The notes under the pieces were generated by a model. That model worked only from the letters and a program-made list of their open reading frames with translations. It did not search any database and had not been told where the DNA came from. A program made the translations under genes and the position numbers. A stretch of 64,000 nt of DNA from Sphingomonadaceae bacterium (GTDB taxonomy: Bacteria > Pseudomonadota > Alphaproteobacteria > Sphingomonadales > Sphingomonadaceae), in contig JACKLA010000001.1 in assembly GCA_024236155.1 (NCBI GenBank), positions 124,001 through 188,000 of the forward strand, read 5' to 3'. Within the stretch, counting starts at the first letter, position 1. Every line of letters begins with the position of its first letter. Below, piece by piece: positions 52,391 to 61,222 of this stretch.

Positions 52391-53119
52391 ATGCGTAAAC
52401 TGACTTTGACCCTTTCCGCCGCGGCGCTTGCGCTGGCAGGCGGTGTTGCCGTTGCTGCCGGCCCGTTCGGCAAGCAAAACCCGGACACCAACAGCGATGG
52501 CGTGATCACAGCTGCAGAACATGCCGCCCACGCGACCAAGATGTTCGAACGGATGGACGCCAATGGCGATGGCACGATCAATGCCGAGGACCGCGCGGCC
52601 AAGCAGGCCGACCGTTTCGCCAAGATGGATGCCGACAGCAATGGCGAAGTCAGCCAGGCCGAAATGAAGGCCGCACACGAAGCGCGCAGCGCGCAGCGGC
52701 AGGAACGCCGCGAAGCCATGCGCGAACAGATGGAAAAGCGCGGCGCGGAACGCTTTGCAAAGCTCGACACCGATGGTTCGGGCGGACTGAGCGAAGCCGA
52801 ACTCGAAGCCGGGCACGAGGCGATGAAAGAGCGTTTCGGCGAACGCGGCGGCAAATGGCAGCGCGGTGAACGCGGGCAGCGTGGCGACCGCATGGGTCAT
52901 CGCGGCGGCAAGCGCGGCGCGATGGCAATGCTCCGCATGGCCGATACCGATGGCGACAAGTCCGTATCGCGCGCGGAATTCGACGCTGCGATCGCCAAGC
53001 GGTTTGCCGCCATGGATGCCGATGGCGACGGCAAGGTAACTGCCGAAGAACGCGATGCGGCCCGCGAAGCCCACAAGGGCAAGTGGATGGAACGCCGCGA
53101 GGCACGACAGGGCCAGTAA
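52391..53119 (+). CDS. Secreted EF-hand calcium-binding protein
   Basis: The 242-residue protein starts with a signal peptide (ending GGVAVAAG). It contains six EF-hand-like loops: DTNSDGVITAAE, DANGDGTINAED, DADSNGEVSQAE, DTDGSGGLSEAE, DTDGDKSVSRAE (Lys at an odd position) and DADGDGKVTAEE. A long Arg/Gln/Glu-rich helix separates loops three and four, and a Gly/Arg-rich segment separates four and five. It is predicted to bind calcium in the periplasm or outside. GGAGAG precedes the ATG. It lies just ahead of a two-component system and may be one of its targets. Confidence 0.88.
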   Translation: MRKLTLTLSAAALALAGGVAVAAGPFGKQNPDTNSDGVITAAEHAAHATKMFERMDANGDGTINAEDRAAKQADRFAKMDADSNGEVSQAEMKAAHEARSAQRQERREAMREQMEKRGAERFAKLDTDGSGGLSEAELEAGHEAMKERFGERGGKWQRGERGQRGDRMGHRGGKRGAMAMLRMADTDGDKSVSRAEFDAAIAKRFAAMDADGDGKVTAEERDAAREAHKGKWMERREARQGQ

Positions 53120-53169
53120 CCCCCGCTTGCATCCGCAAATGCCGAAAGGTCAGGCGCGGTGGAGAATCG

Positions 53170-53904
53170 ATGAACGACACCGCGCCCATCTCCCTGCTGC
53201 TTGTCGATGACGAGGCCAGCCTGCGCGAACCCCTGGCGGAGTATCTCCTGCGCCAGGGGTTCGACGTCGCCCAGGCGGAAAGCGCCGCAGCGGCCCGCAG
53301 CCTGCTGCGCGAAACGACGCCCGATCTCGTTCTGCTCGACATCATGATGCCGGGCGAAGACGGGCTTTCGCTGTGCCGCCACCTGATCGAAGCACGCGAA
53401 TTGCCGGTCATCCTGCTCACCGCCAGGGGTGAGGCGACCGACCGGATCATCGGCCTCGAGATTGGGGCAGACGACTATGTCACCAAGCCGTTCGAACCGC
53501 GTGAACTGGTCGCCCGTATTCGTTCGGTCCTGCGCCGCGCAGGCCGTGCGTCATCCTCGCCCGATGATGATGCCACCTACGAATTCGATGGCTGGCAACT
53601 CGACCCGCTCAAGCATCGCCTGACCGACCCGGAAGGCGTGCTGGTCTCTATTTCGACTGCCGAATTCCGCCTGCTGCGCGCCTTCCTCGATCACCCGCGC
53701 CAGGTCCTCGACCGGGACCGGCTGCTCGACATGGTGCAAGGCCGCGAGGCGCATCTGTTCGACCGTGCAGTGGACAACCAGATCAGCCGGTTGCGCCGCA
53801 AGATCGAAGTCGACAGTCGCAATCCTGTGCTGATCCTGACCGTGCGCGGCGGTGGCTACCGCTTCGCCGCGCAGGTCACGCGCCTCCCCGCCGGAGCCAG
53901 CTGA
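53170..53904 (+). CDS. OmpR-family response regulator
   Basis: The 244-residue protein has a receiver domain (about 1-120) with acidic LLLVDDEASL, phosphoacceptor Asp in DLVLLDIMMPGEDG, Thr in LLTARGE and Lys in VTKPF, and a C-terminal winged helix (about 140-240) with TAEFRLLRAFLDHPRQVLDRDRLL and VRGGGYRF. It acts with the histidine kinase that starts two bases after its stop. GGTGGAG precedes the ATG. Confidence 0.93.
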   Translation: MNDTAPISLLLVDDEASLREPLAEYLLRQGFDVAQAESAAAARSLLRETTPDLVLLDIMMPGEDGLSLCRHLIEARELPVILLTARGEATDRIIGLEIGADDYVTKPFEPRELVARIRSVLRRAGRASSSPDDDATYEFDGWQLDPLKHRLTDPEGVLVSISTAEFRLLRAFLDHPRQVLDRDRLLDMVQGREAHLFDRAVDNQISRLRRKIEVDSRNPVLILTVRGGGYRFAAQVTRLPAGAS

Positions 53905-53905
53905 C

Positions 53906-55324
53906 ATGCGCGTGTGGCCGCGCAGCCTTCGCGGGCAAGTCCTGCTCGCCGCCACCCTGGCGCTGTTGCTGGCGCAGGGAATTTCCGCGTTGCTGCTTTA
54001 TCGAGCGGCGGAAAATCGCCGCGATGGGGTGATGCTCAACGCTGCTGCTTTCCAGCTTATCCGTCAGCCCGATGAGCGCATAAGCGATCGGTTTGAAGAA
54101 GCAAAACGCGAACGACGGAACCGGGGTGAGCCGCGCATGCCGCCGCCACCCGATCTGCCGCGCATGCCGCGTCCGCTGAGGCTCGAATGGGTTGGCACAC
54201 CCTCGCAATTGCCCGGTGACCGGCGTGACAGTGACAGGGAGAAGGAGTTGCGCAGCCTCCTCGCCGCGCAGGGTGTCCCCATTGGTGAAGTCATGGTGTT
54301 CGAACGGGCCGTCGCGGCGGATCCCTATATCTCGGCCAATCCGCGCATCCAGCGGCGTATCTTGCGTGACGGATTGCAGGATCGCCAACTCCTCGTCGCC
54401 GCACTGCGCCGCGAGGACGCGACGAGCTGGGCGGTCGCTCGCGTTCCCGAACCCCGGATCCAGAGCGGGGTTCGCCGTACCATCGTGTTCCAGACGCTCG
54501 TCATCTTCCTCGTCCTTGTGACGTCGCTGTTTTTCCTCCTGCGCCGGATTACCCGGCCACTTGCCACCCTAACGGAGCGAACCGAGCGTTTCGCAGCCAC
54601 GCGGCAGGCGGGCGATCCCCTTCCCGCCGAAGGGCCCGACGATATCCAGCGCCTCATCGTCGCGCATAATGCGATGGAAGCGCGCATCGCCGCGCTGATC
54701 GACGAAAAGGACGTGATGCTTGGCGCGATCGGGCATGATCTCAAAACGCCGCTTACGGCGCTGCGGGTGCGGATCGAAAGCGTCGAAGACGAGGCGGAGC
54801 GGGCAAAGATGGCCGCCGGGATCGAGGACATCACCCGCTCGCTCGACGATATCCTCTCGCTGGCGCGCGTCGGCAAGAATGACGATCAGGCCGAACCGAC
54901 CGACCTTGCCGCGCTCACCGCATCGGTGGTCGAGGAATTCGAGGATATGGGCGAGCCGGTGACCCTCGCCGACACTTCGCGTCTCGTCCTGCCGGTCCAT
55001 GTCACCTGGCTGCGACGCGCCCTGCGCAATTTGATTTCCAACGCGCTGCGTTACGGCAATGAAGCGCGTGTTACGCTCACCGATGATGGCGAGGCAGTCA
55101 TACTGGGCGTGGAGGATAGCGGTCCGGGCATCCCGGAAGATCGCATTGCCGACATGCTCGAACCCTTCACGCGGGGCGAGGCGAGCCGCAATCGCGCGAC
55201 AGGCGGAGCCGGTTTGGGCCTCACTCTGGCTCGGGCGATTGCCGAGCAGCACGCAGGGCAACTAATCCTGTCGAATCTGCCGGAAGGCGGGCTGCGCGCA
55301 GAAATCCGCCTGCCGCGCGGCTAA
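53906..55324 (+). CDS. Sensor histidine kinase
   Basis: The 472-residue kinase has two membrane helices (about residues 12-32 and 202-222) around a periplasmic domain rich in Pro and Arg, a HAMP linker, the phosphoacceptor His in GAIGHDLKTPLTALRVRIES near 286, the N-box NLISNALRYGNEA and the G-boxes DSGPGIPEDR and GGAGLGLTLARAIAEQH. It pairs with the OmpR-type regulator immediately upstream. The signal is unknown; adjacency to a periplasmic calcium-binding protein suggests envelope or ion sensing. Confidence 0.92.
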   Translation: MRVWPRSLRGQVLLAATLALLLAQGISALLLYRAAENRRDGVMLNAAAFQLIRQPDERISDRFEEAKRERRNRGEPRMPPPPDLPRMPRPLRLEWVGTPSQLPGDRRDSDREKELRSLLAAQGVPIGEVMVFERAVAADPYISANPRIQRRILRDGLQDRQLLVAALRREDATSWAVARVPEPRIQSGVRRTIVFQTLVIFLVLVTSLFFLLRRITRPLATLTERTERFAATRQAGDPLPAEGPDDIQRLIVAHNAMEARIAALIDEKDVMLGAIGHDLKTPLTALRVRIESVEDEAERAKMAAGIEDITRSLDDILSLARVGKNDDQAEPTDLAALTASVVEEFEDMGEPVTLADTSRLVLPVHVTWLRRALRNLISNALRYGNEARVTLTDDGEAVILGVEDSGPGIPEDRIADMLEPFTRGEASRNRATGGAGLGLTLARAIAEQHAGQLILSNLPEGGLRAEIRLPRG

Positions 55325-55331
55325 GGCAAGA

Positions 55332-56906
55332 CTATCGCATCAGCCCGCCGATAAGGTTGCGCACGAAACGTCCCGCGACGCTGCCACCGAATTCGGTTGC
55401 GATAGTGCCCGCGGCCGAGGTTGCGGCAGTCTTCATCGGGTTGGCGCGCGATTTCTTGCCCGTAATCTTGGCAGCAACCACTGCAGCCGCCGAACTGGCC
55501 GCCGCGCCCATTGCCGCCTTGCCGGCCTTCTCCCACATCGATGTCGTCTTGCGCGGGCGCTTGGCGACTTCTTCCTTGCCCTTTTCCTCCACCTCGTCGG
55601 CCGTCTCGGCTGCGTCGGCTGCCTTGGCCAGCAGCACTTCCTCCGCGCTCTCGCGGTCGACCGGCGTATCGTATTTGCCATCGACCGGGCTGACCGACTG
55701 GATGATTGCGCGTTCCTTGGGCGTGACAGGCCCAAGGCGGCTGCGCGGCGGCTTGATCAGCGTCCGCTGCACCACGGTCGGCGCGCCATCGTCGTCGAGC
55801 GTCGAGACCAGTCCTTCACCCACCTTCAGTTCGGTGATCGCTTCGGCCACATCGAGATCGGGGTTGATGCGGAAAGTCTCGGCTGCCGCCTTGATCGCCC
55901 GCTGGTCACGCGGGGTGAAAGCACGCAGCGCATGCTGCACGCGATTGCCGAGCTGGCCTGCAACCTCTTCCGGGATATCGATCGGGTTCTGCGTCACGAA
56001 GAACACGCCGACGCCCTTCGAACGGATCAGCCGAACAACCTGTTCGATCTTTTCCTGCAAAGCCTTGGGCGCATCGTCGAACAGCAGGTGCGCCTCGTCG
56101 AAGAAGAACACCAGCTTGGGTTTTTCCGGATCGCCGACTTCGGGCAGCGTCTCGAACAGTTCGGCCAGCAGCCAGAGCAGGAAAGTGGCGTAGAGTTTGG
56201 GGCTGCGCATCAGCTTGTCAGCGGCGAGGATGTTGATGTAGCCGCGCCCCTGCTCGTCACACTGGAGGAAATCGTCGATTTCCAGCGCAGGCTCGCCGAA
56301 GAACAGGTCCGCCCCCTGGCTTTCAAAACTCAGCAACTGGCGCTGGATCGTGCCGACGCTCTGCTTGCTGACATTGCCATAGACGCCCGACAGTTCCTTG
56401 GCATTTTCCGACGCCCAGGCGAGCACCGACTGCAAATCGCCGAAATCGAGCAGCAGCAGCCCGTTCTCGTCGGCATGGCGGAAGACGATCTGCAACACGC
56501 CTTCCTGCGTATCGTTGAGATCGAGCAGGCGGCTCAAAAGCAGCGGCCCCATTTCCGAAACCGTGGTGCGGATCGGATGGCCCTGCTCGCCATACAGATC
56601 CCAGAAAATCGCCGGATTGTCGGAATAGCCATAGTCGTCCATGCCGAGTTCCTTCGCCCGGCCTTCGAGCTTGTCGGCATGTTTGAACGTCGGCGATCCG
56701 GGCATGGAAACGCCCGACAGATCGCCTTTCACATCGGCCACGAATACCGGGACACCTTCGGCAGAGAAGCTCTCGGCCAATCCTTGCAGCGTCACTGTCT
56801 TGCCGGTGCCGGTCGCCCCGGCAATCAGCCCGTGGCGGTTGGCCCGGCCAAGATCGAGATATTGCTTCTCGCCATTGGCCGCGAGGCCGAGGAAAATCTG
56901 TCCCAT
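55332..56906 (-). CDS. HerA/YjgR-type ATPase (DUF853)
   Basis: The 524-residue protein is a FtsK/HerA-superfamily ATPase: Walker A GLIAGATGTGKTVTLQGLAE near residue 25, Walker B KLVFFFDEAHLLFDDAP near 260, and the sensor/arginine region FVTQNPIDIPEEV. The C-terminal tail is rich in Ala and Lys. E. coli YjgR is the named relative; its role is unsettled and may involve DNA translocation. The ATG at 56906 is preferred because GGGGAG lies about 10 bases upstream and homologues start near MxxIFLG; 56924 is an alternative. Confidence 0.88.
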   Translation of the reverse strand: MGQIFLGLAANGEKQYLDLGRANRHGLIAGATGTGKTVTLQGLAESFSAEGVPVFVADVKGDLSGVSMPGSPTFKHADKLEGRAKELGMDDYGYSDNPAIFWDLYGEQGHPIRTTVSEMGPLLLSRLLDLNDTQEGVLQIVFRHADENGLLLLDFGDLQSVLAWASENAKELSGVYGNVSKQSVGTIQRQLLSFESQGADLFFGEPALEIDDFLQCDEQGRGYINILAADKLMRSPKLYATFLLWLLAELFETLPEVGDPEKPKLVFFFDEAHLLFDDAPKALQEKIEQVVRLIRSKGVGVFFVTQNPIDIPEEVAGQLGNRVQHALRAFTPRDQRAIKAAAETFRINPDLDVAEAITELKVGEGLVSTLDDDGAPTVVQRTLIKPPRSRLGPVTPKERAIIQSVSPVDGKYDTPVDRESAEEVLLAKAADAAETADEVEEKGKEEVAKRPRKTTSMWEKAGKAAMGAAASSAAAVVAAKITGKKSRANPMKTAATSAAGTIATEFGGSVAGRFVRNLIGGLMR

Positions 56907-57042
56907 CGCGAATTCGCTCCCCATGAGTGTTGCCGCCCCTGTGGCGCACAGCGCCAAGCCCGGTCAAGCCGCGCGATGTAAACCGCCCGCACACGCATCG
57001 AGCCGGTTCCATTTTCGCCCGCGCGCACTATGGCGGGAAGCC

Positions 57043-58854
57043 ATGGCCGGGAGAACACCCTTCGTACTGCTCGATGACGCACGTGGACCGCGCGGCGCGG
57101 ACAGTCATTATTTTGCCGCTCCCGAGCAGGTATTCGTAGCGCGGCGGGCCGATGAGGTGGAGGAAATACTCGCCCGGGCCGATGCGGCGCGGCGCGAAAC
57201 CGGCCACACCCTGGCAGGCTATATCGCCTATGAAGCCGGGCTGGCGCTCGAACCCAGACTGCACTCGCTGGCCGACGCGCGCACCGGCGCTGCCGGGCCG
57301 CTGGTATGGCTTGGCCTGTTCTCCGGCAGCCAGCGCATCCCGGCTGGCGAGATGGACGCATTCCTTGCCGCCCGTGCAGAGGGCGAGGCATCGATCGGGC
57401 CGCTCGCCCCGCAACTCTCACCGGGCGGATATGGTGAGGTGTTCGACCGGTTACAGGATGCGATCCGGGCAGGCGATATCTACCAGGCCAACCTGACCTT
57501 CCGCCTCGCCGGAAGCTATCGCGGCGATCCGATGGCGCTGTACACCGCGCTGCGTCCGGCAGCGGCGGCGGCCTATTCGGGGCTGGTGTATGACGGTTCG
57601 CACTGGCTGCTCAGCCTCTCGCCCGAATTGTTTGTCCGGCTGATGGAAGGCGAAGCCAAGGTAAAGCCGATGAAGGGCACCCGTCCGCGCGGTCGCACGC
57701 CCGAGGAAGATGCCGCGCTGGCGGAAGAACTCGCCGCATCGGTCAAGGACAAGGCCGAGAACCTGATGATCGTCGACCTGATGCGCAACGACCTGTCGCG
57801 CGTTGCGCAGGCGGGCAGCGTGCGGGTCGAAAAACCCTTTGCCATCGAAAGCTATCCCACGGTCCATCAGATGGTCTCCTCGGTCCATGCGACGCTGGCA
57901 GAAGACAAGGGTGCGATCGACCTTGTCCGGGCGATCTTTCCCTGCGGCTCGATCACCGGCGCGCCGAAGATACGCGCAATGGAACTGATCGACGAGGTCG
58001 AGCGCGATCCGCGCGGGGCCTATTGCGGGGCGATCGGCCGGATCGACGGCGATGGCAATGCCGCGTTCAACGTCGCCATCCGCACGCTGAGGCTGACGGA
58101 GATCGAGAACCAGCGCGGCCATGCGGTGCTGGGCGTTGGCTCGGCCATCGTGGCCGATAGCGAGGCGATGACCGAATGGCGTGAGAGTGTGATCAAGGGC
58201 GCTTTCGCCCGTGCCACCTCGCCCGATCTGCATGCGGCGCAATTCGACCTGATCGAAACCATGCGTTTTTGCCCGGAGCAGGGCATCGAACTGCTCGAGC
58301 TGCATCTAGAACGTATCAAGGCGAGCGCAGCGGAACTGGGTTTCGCGTTCGATCGCCATGCGGTGCGCAATACAATCCATGCACTGTGCTTCGAACTCGA
58401 GCGTCCAGCCCGTGTCCGGTTGCTTGCGGCGCGCAGCGGCGCAACTTCGCTGACGGCATCCGACCTGCCGCCACCGCGCGCAGAGCCGATCGACTGCATC
58501 GCCCTGCCGCTGCCGGTCGATCCGGGCGACTGGCGCCTGCGGCACAAGACGACCGACCGCGCCTTTTATGACGAGGCGCGTGAGGTGGCCGAAGCAGAGG
58601 ACGCCGGAGAGGTGCTGTTCGTACTCGATGATGGCACGCTCACCGAAGGCAGCTGGACTTCGATCTTCGTCGAGCGCGACGGCAAATTGCTCACCCCGCC
58701 ACTCTCGGCCGGGCTGCTGCCCGGCGTCTTGCGTCGCTCGCTGATCGAGGCGGGCAAGGCGGAAGAAATGGCGCTTTCGCTGGACGACCTTGCCGATGGC
58801 TTCCTGCTGGGCAATTCGCTGCGCGGCCTGATGCCGGCGAGGCTCAAACCATGA
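57043..58854 (+). CDS. pabB: Fused aminodeoxychorismate synthase component I and aminodeoxychorismate lyase
   Basis: The 603-residue protein joins two steps of p-aminobenzoate synthesis for folate. Residues 1-390 are a chorismate-binding PabB domain, with IYQANLTFRL, KPMKGTRPRGRTPEED (the Lys used in catalysis), NLMIVDLMRNDLSRVA, ESYPTVHQMVSSVHATL and FPCGSITGAPKIRAMELI. Residues 395-603 are a PabC-like PLP lyase/aminotransferase class IV domain (LLELHLERIKASAAELGF, KTTDRAFYDEARE, EGSWTSIFVE). GGGAAG precedes the ATG. The glutaminase PabA is not in the window. Its stop overlaps the next start by four bases. Confidence 0.92.
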   Translation: MAGRTPFVLLDDARGPRGADSHYFAAPEQVFVARRADEVEEILARADAARRETGHTLAGYIAYEAGLALEPRLHSLADARTGAAGPLVWLGLFSGSQRIPAGEMDAFLAARAEGEASIGPLAPQLSPGGYGEVFDRLQDAIRAGDIYQANLTFRLAGSYRGDPMALYTALRPAAAAAYSGLVYDGSHWLLSLSPELFVRLMEGEAKVKPMKGTRPRGRTPEEDAALAEELAASVKDKAENLMIVDLMRNDLSRVAQAGSVRVEKPFAIESYPTVHQMVSSVHATLAEDKGAIDLVRAIFPCGSITGAPKIRAMELIDEVERDPRGAYCGAIGRIDGDGNAAFNVAIRTLRLTEIENQRGHAVLGVGSAIVADSEAMTEWRESVIKGAFARATSPDLHAAQFDLIETMRFCPEQGIELLELHLERIKASAAELGFAFDRHAVRNTIHALCFELERPARVRLLAARSGATSLTASDLPPPRAEPIDCIALPLPVDPGDWRLRHKTTDRAFYDEAREVAEAEDAGEVLFVLDDGTLTEGSWTSIFVERDGKLLTPPLSAGLLPGVLRRSLIEAGKAEEMALSLDDLADGFLLGNSLRGLMPARLKP

Positions 58855-59510
58855 TCGAAATTCTCTATGAAGACGGTGAGGCGCTGGTGATCGACAAGCC
58901 CGCCGGCCTGCCTATCGAACAACCGCGCAAGGGGGGTGCGAGCCTCGAGGATCATCTCGATCAACTGAAACTCGGCTTCCAGCGCCCGCCGGTGCCGGTT
59001 CACCGGCTCGACACCGACACTTCGGGCTGCCTGCTGCTGGCGCGCAATCCCAAGGCGCTCAAGCGATTCGGACGTGCCTTCGAGGATCGGCTGGTCGGGA
59101 AGCGTTATCTGGGCGTGTTAGCTGGCGAGATTGGCAATGATGAGGGAACTATAGAACTTGCCCTGTCGAAGATCAGCAGCGCCGAAAAGGGCTGGCGGAT
59201 GATCGCGGCAAGGAAGGGCAAGCCTTCGGTCACCCACTGGCGCAAATTGCAGGTCGAGAACGGGCTGACCCTGGTCGAATTTCGCCCCGAAACCGGGCGG
59301 ACGCACCAGATCCGCATTCATGCGCTTGCCGGGCTGGGCGTGCCGCTGCTGGGCGATCCGGTTTACGGCAAGCCCGATTCGCGGGTGAAGCGCGCAATGC
59401 TCCATGCCGCTGGTCTGACGGTGGAACGCGACGGAAAGCCCGCGATTGAGGCCTGCTCGCCGCTTCCCGCCGATTTCGTGTCGCTCGGCTTTTCGGATGG
59501 CCAGAGATAG
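58851..59510 (+). CDS. RluA-family pseudouridine synthase
   Basis: The 219-residue enzyme has the RluA catalytic block VHRLDTDTSGCLLLAR near residue 48, with the catalytic Asp, and the later GRTHQIRIHALAGLGVPLLGDPVYG. There is no S4 domain, so it is the short form like RluA or TruC. It should convert uridine to pseudouridine in rRNA or tRNA; the site is unknown. It is co-translated with pabB (overlap ATGA) and with arfB (GTG overlapping its TAG by one base). Confidence 0.9.
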   Translation: MIEILYEDGEALVIDKPAGLPIEQPRKGGASLEDHLDQLKLGFQRPPVPVHRLDTDTSGCLLLARNPKALKRFGRAFEDRLVGKRYLGVLAGEIGNDEGTIELALSKISSAEKGWRMIAARKGKPSVTHWRKLQVENGLTLVEFRPETGRTHQIRIHALAGLGVPLLGDPVYGKPDSRVKRAMLHAAGLTVERDGKPAIEACSPLPADFVSLGFSDGQR

Positions 59511-59923
59511 TGGGGCGCATCGCCGACAAGGCACTCGAAATCGCGGAGGAGAAGTTCATCGCCTCCTCCGGCCCCGGCGGGCAGAACGTCAACAAGGTGG
59601 CGACCGCAGTGCAGTTGCGGGTCGACGTGTTCCAGCTCGGCATGCCGCCCGACGCGTTTGGCCGACTGAAGGATATCGCCGGAAGCAAGCTGACCAAGGG
59701 CGGTGAGATCGTGCTGACCGCGAACGAATATCGCACGCAGGAACAGAATCGCGAAGCCGCGAGAGAGAGATTGCTCGCCCTGCTCGACGAAGCACTCACC
59801 CCGCCGCGCAAGCGAGCCAAGTCGCGGGTCAACCGGGTGGGCAAGGTCCAGCGGCTCAAAGCCAAGAAAGCACGCGGCGAGGTCAAGGCGGGCCGAGGCA
59901 AGGTAAACCGGTCCGATTGGTAA
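59510..59923 (+). CDS. arfB: Alternative ribosome rescue factor B (peptidyl-tRNA hydrolase with GGQ)
   Basis: ArfB frees ribosomes stalled on broken mRNA by hydrolysing peptidyl-tRNA. The 137-residue protein has the catalytic FIASSGPGGQNVNKVATAVQLRVDV and a basic C-terminal tail (PPRKRAKSRVNRVGKVQRLKAKKARG) that enters the empty mRNA channel. The length is typical. It starts with GTG at 59510, sharing one base with the previous stop. Confidence 0.93.
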   Translation: MGRIADKALEIAEEKFIASSGPGGQNVNKVATAVQLRVDVFQLGMPPDAFGRLKDIAGSKLTKGGEIVLTANEYRTQEQNREAARERLLALLDEALTPPRKRAKSRVNRVGKVQRLKAKKARGEVKAGRGKVNRSDW

Positions 59924-60057
59924 GCTGATCGGAGGGCGCGGGACGCTTGACTTTTTCCCGTGAATCACCCAATGGGCGCGCCGGAACGGCGGTGCTGCTC
60001 GCGCCGCCCTATTTATTTTGGCCTGAAACGGCCCTCAAGGATCTTTAGGAACACGCC

Positions 60058-60225
60058 ATGGCGAAGCCCGCAACCGTCAAGATCAAGCTCGTCTCGACCG
60101 CCGACACGGGCTTCTACTACGTGACGAAGAAGAACCCCCGGAACATCACCGAGAAGATGACCTTCCGCAAATACGACCCGGTCGTGCGCAAGCATGTCGA
60201 GTTCAAGGAAGCGAAGATCAAGTAA
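60058..60225 (+). CDS. rpmG: 50S ribosomal protein L33
   Basis: The 55-residue protein starts MAKPATVKIKLVSTADTGFYYVTKKN and ends EFKEAKIK, as in alphaproteobacterial L33. The zinc-binding cysteines of the C+ form are absent, so this is the C- paralogue. The leader carries TTTAGGA, a weak ribosome binding site, before the ATG. It is a single gene with its own promoter, probably in the preceding 130 bases. Confidence 0.95.
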   Translation: MAKPATVKIKLVSTADTGFYYVTKKNPRNITEKMTFRKYDPVVRKHVEFKEAKIK

Positions 60226-60295
60226 GCTGAACGGCGGGAACCGCAAAAGTTCAGTGACCGTTCAACGCTCCGACGCTATTAACCGGAGCATGAAC

Positions 60296-60952
60296 ATGAT
60301 CTCCTACCTCAAAACGAAGCCTGTGCTCGGCGCGATTGCCGCCGCGCTGGCCATTGGCACACCCGCTGCGACCGTGACTGCGCCGACTGCGGCCGTTGCG
60401 GCCCAGGGCGACCTCGACCGTGCAGTCACCGCCCTGCGCGGGATTTCGACCATGAAGGCCGATTTCACGCAGACCGATCGGCAGGGCCAGACCGTTGCCG
60501 GCAAGCTGACCCTCAAGCGCCCCGGCAAGATTCGCTTCCAGTATGAGGATGGCGTGCCACTGCTGCTTGTCTCGAACGGCAAGTCGCTGACGCTGATCGA
60601 TTACGAAGTGAACCAGGTCCAGCGCTGGCCGATCAGCAATTCGCCGCTCGGGGCGCTGCTCGATCCCAATCGCGACGTGAAACGCTATGGCAAGCTGGTG
60701 CCGACCACCAATCCCGATGTGATCAGCGTCGAGGTCAAGGACCCGAACAAACCTGAATACGGGGTGATCACACTGATCTTCGTGCCCAGCGGCAGCGCGC
60801 CCGGCGGACTGCAGTTGACCAACTGGGTTGCGCTCGATGCGCAGAACAACCGCACCACCGTGCGCCTGCGCAATCACAAATACGGAGTCGCGGTTCCTGA
60901 CAGCACCTTCACCTACAAGGATCCGCGCCGCTCGACTCGTCGACCCCGGTAA
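60296..60952 (+). CDS. lolA: Outer-membrane lipoprotein carrier protein (LolA family)
   Basis: LolA ferries lipoproteins across the periplasm to the outer membrane. The 218-residue protein has a signal peptide (ending PTAAVAAQG) and the LolA core ISTMKADFTQTDRQGQTVAGKLTLKRPGKIRFQYEDG, followed by SNGKSLTLIDYEVNQVQRWPI. Two in-frame ATGs lie at 60290 and 60296; GGAG at 60284-60287 is only two bases from the first but eight from the second, so 60296 is chosen. It fits with the lipoproteins and Lgt encoded elsewhere in the window. Confidence 0.92.
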   Translation: MISYLKTKPVLGAIAAALAIGTPAATVTAPTAAVAAQGDLDRAVTALRGISTMKADFTQTDRQGQTVAGKLTLKRPGKIRFQYEDGVPLLLVSNGKSLTLIDYEVNQVQRWPISNSPLGALLDPNRDVKRYGKLVPTTNPDVISVEVKDPNKPEYGVITLIFVPSGSAPGGLQLTNWVALDAQNNRTTVRLRNHKYGVAVPDSTFTYKDPRRSTRRPR

Positions 60953-61042
60953 ACGGATGGGCGACTGGCCGTTGTAAGAATGCGACAAGCTGCAGCCGGT
61001 TGTTCATTGGCGAGCAAGCCGCCCGGTCCTAAATTGCAACCA

Positions 61043-61105
61043 ACAAAGCGGCTGGAGGCGGGTTTCCCCCCTGTTGCCTCAGCCTCCCTCGAAAGGCCGC
61101 TTTGT
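61043..61105 (+). ncRNA. Structured hairpin between lolA and xth
   Basis: ACAAAGCGGC (61043-61052) pairs perfectly with GCCGCTTTGT (61096-61105), and inside it GGAGGC (61054-61059) pairs with GCCTCC (61082-61087). The inner loop is C-rich (TTTCCCCCCTG). It is followed 23 bases later by a terminator, so it could be a short RNA or the processed 3' end of the lolA message. There is no clear promoter. Confidence 0.35.
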
Positions 61106-61128
61106 CCAGCGTGACGAACGCTAACATG

Positions 61129-61166
61129 AAACCCTCGTGCCAATGCCCCCGGCGCGAGGGTTTTTT
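61129..61166 (+). terminator. Intrinsic terminator before xth
   Basis: AAACCCTCG (61129-61137) pairs with CGAGGGTTT (61155-61163), followed by T6 at 61161-61166. It ends whatever is transcribed from lolA or from the structured region between the genes. Confidence 0.85.
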
Positions 61167-61222
61167 GTATGCGACAGTCGGATAGGCTGGACCATGCGGG
61201 TTCGCCCGCTTATCCCGCCCGC

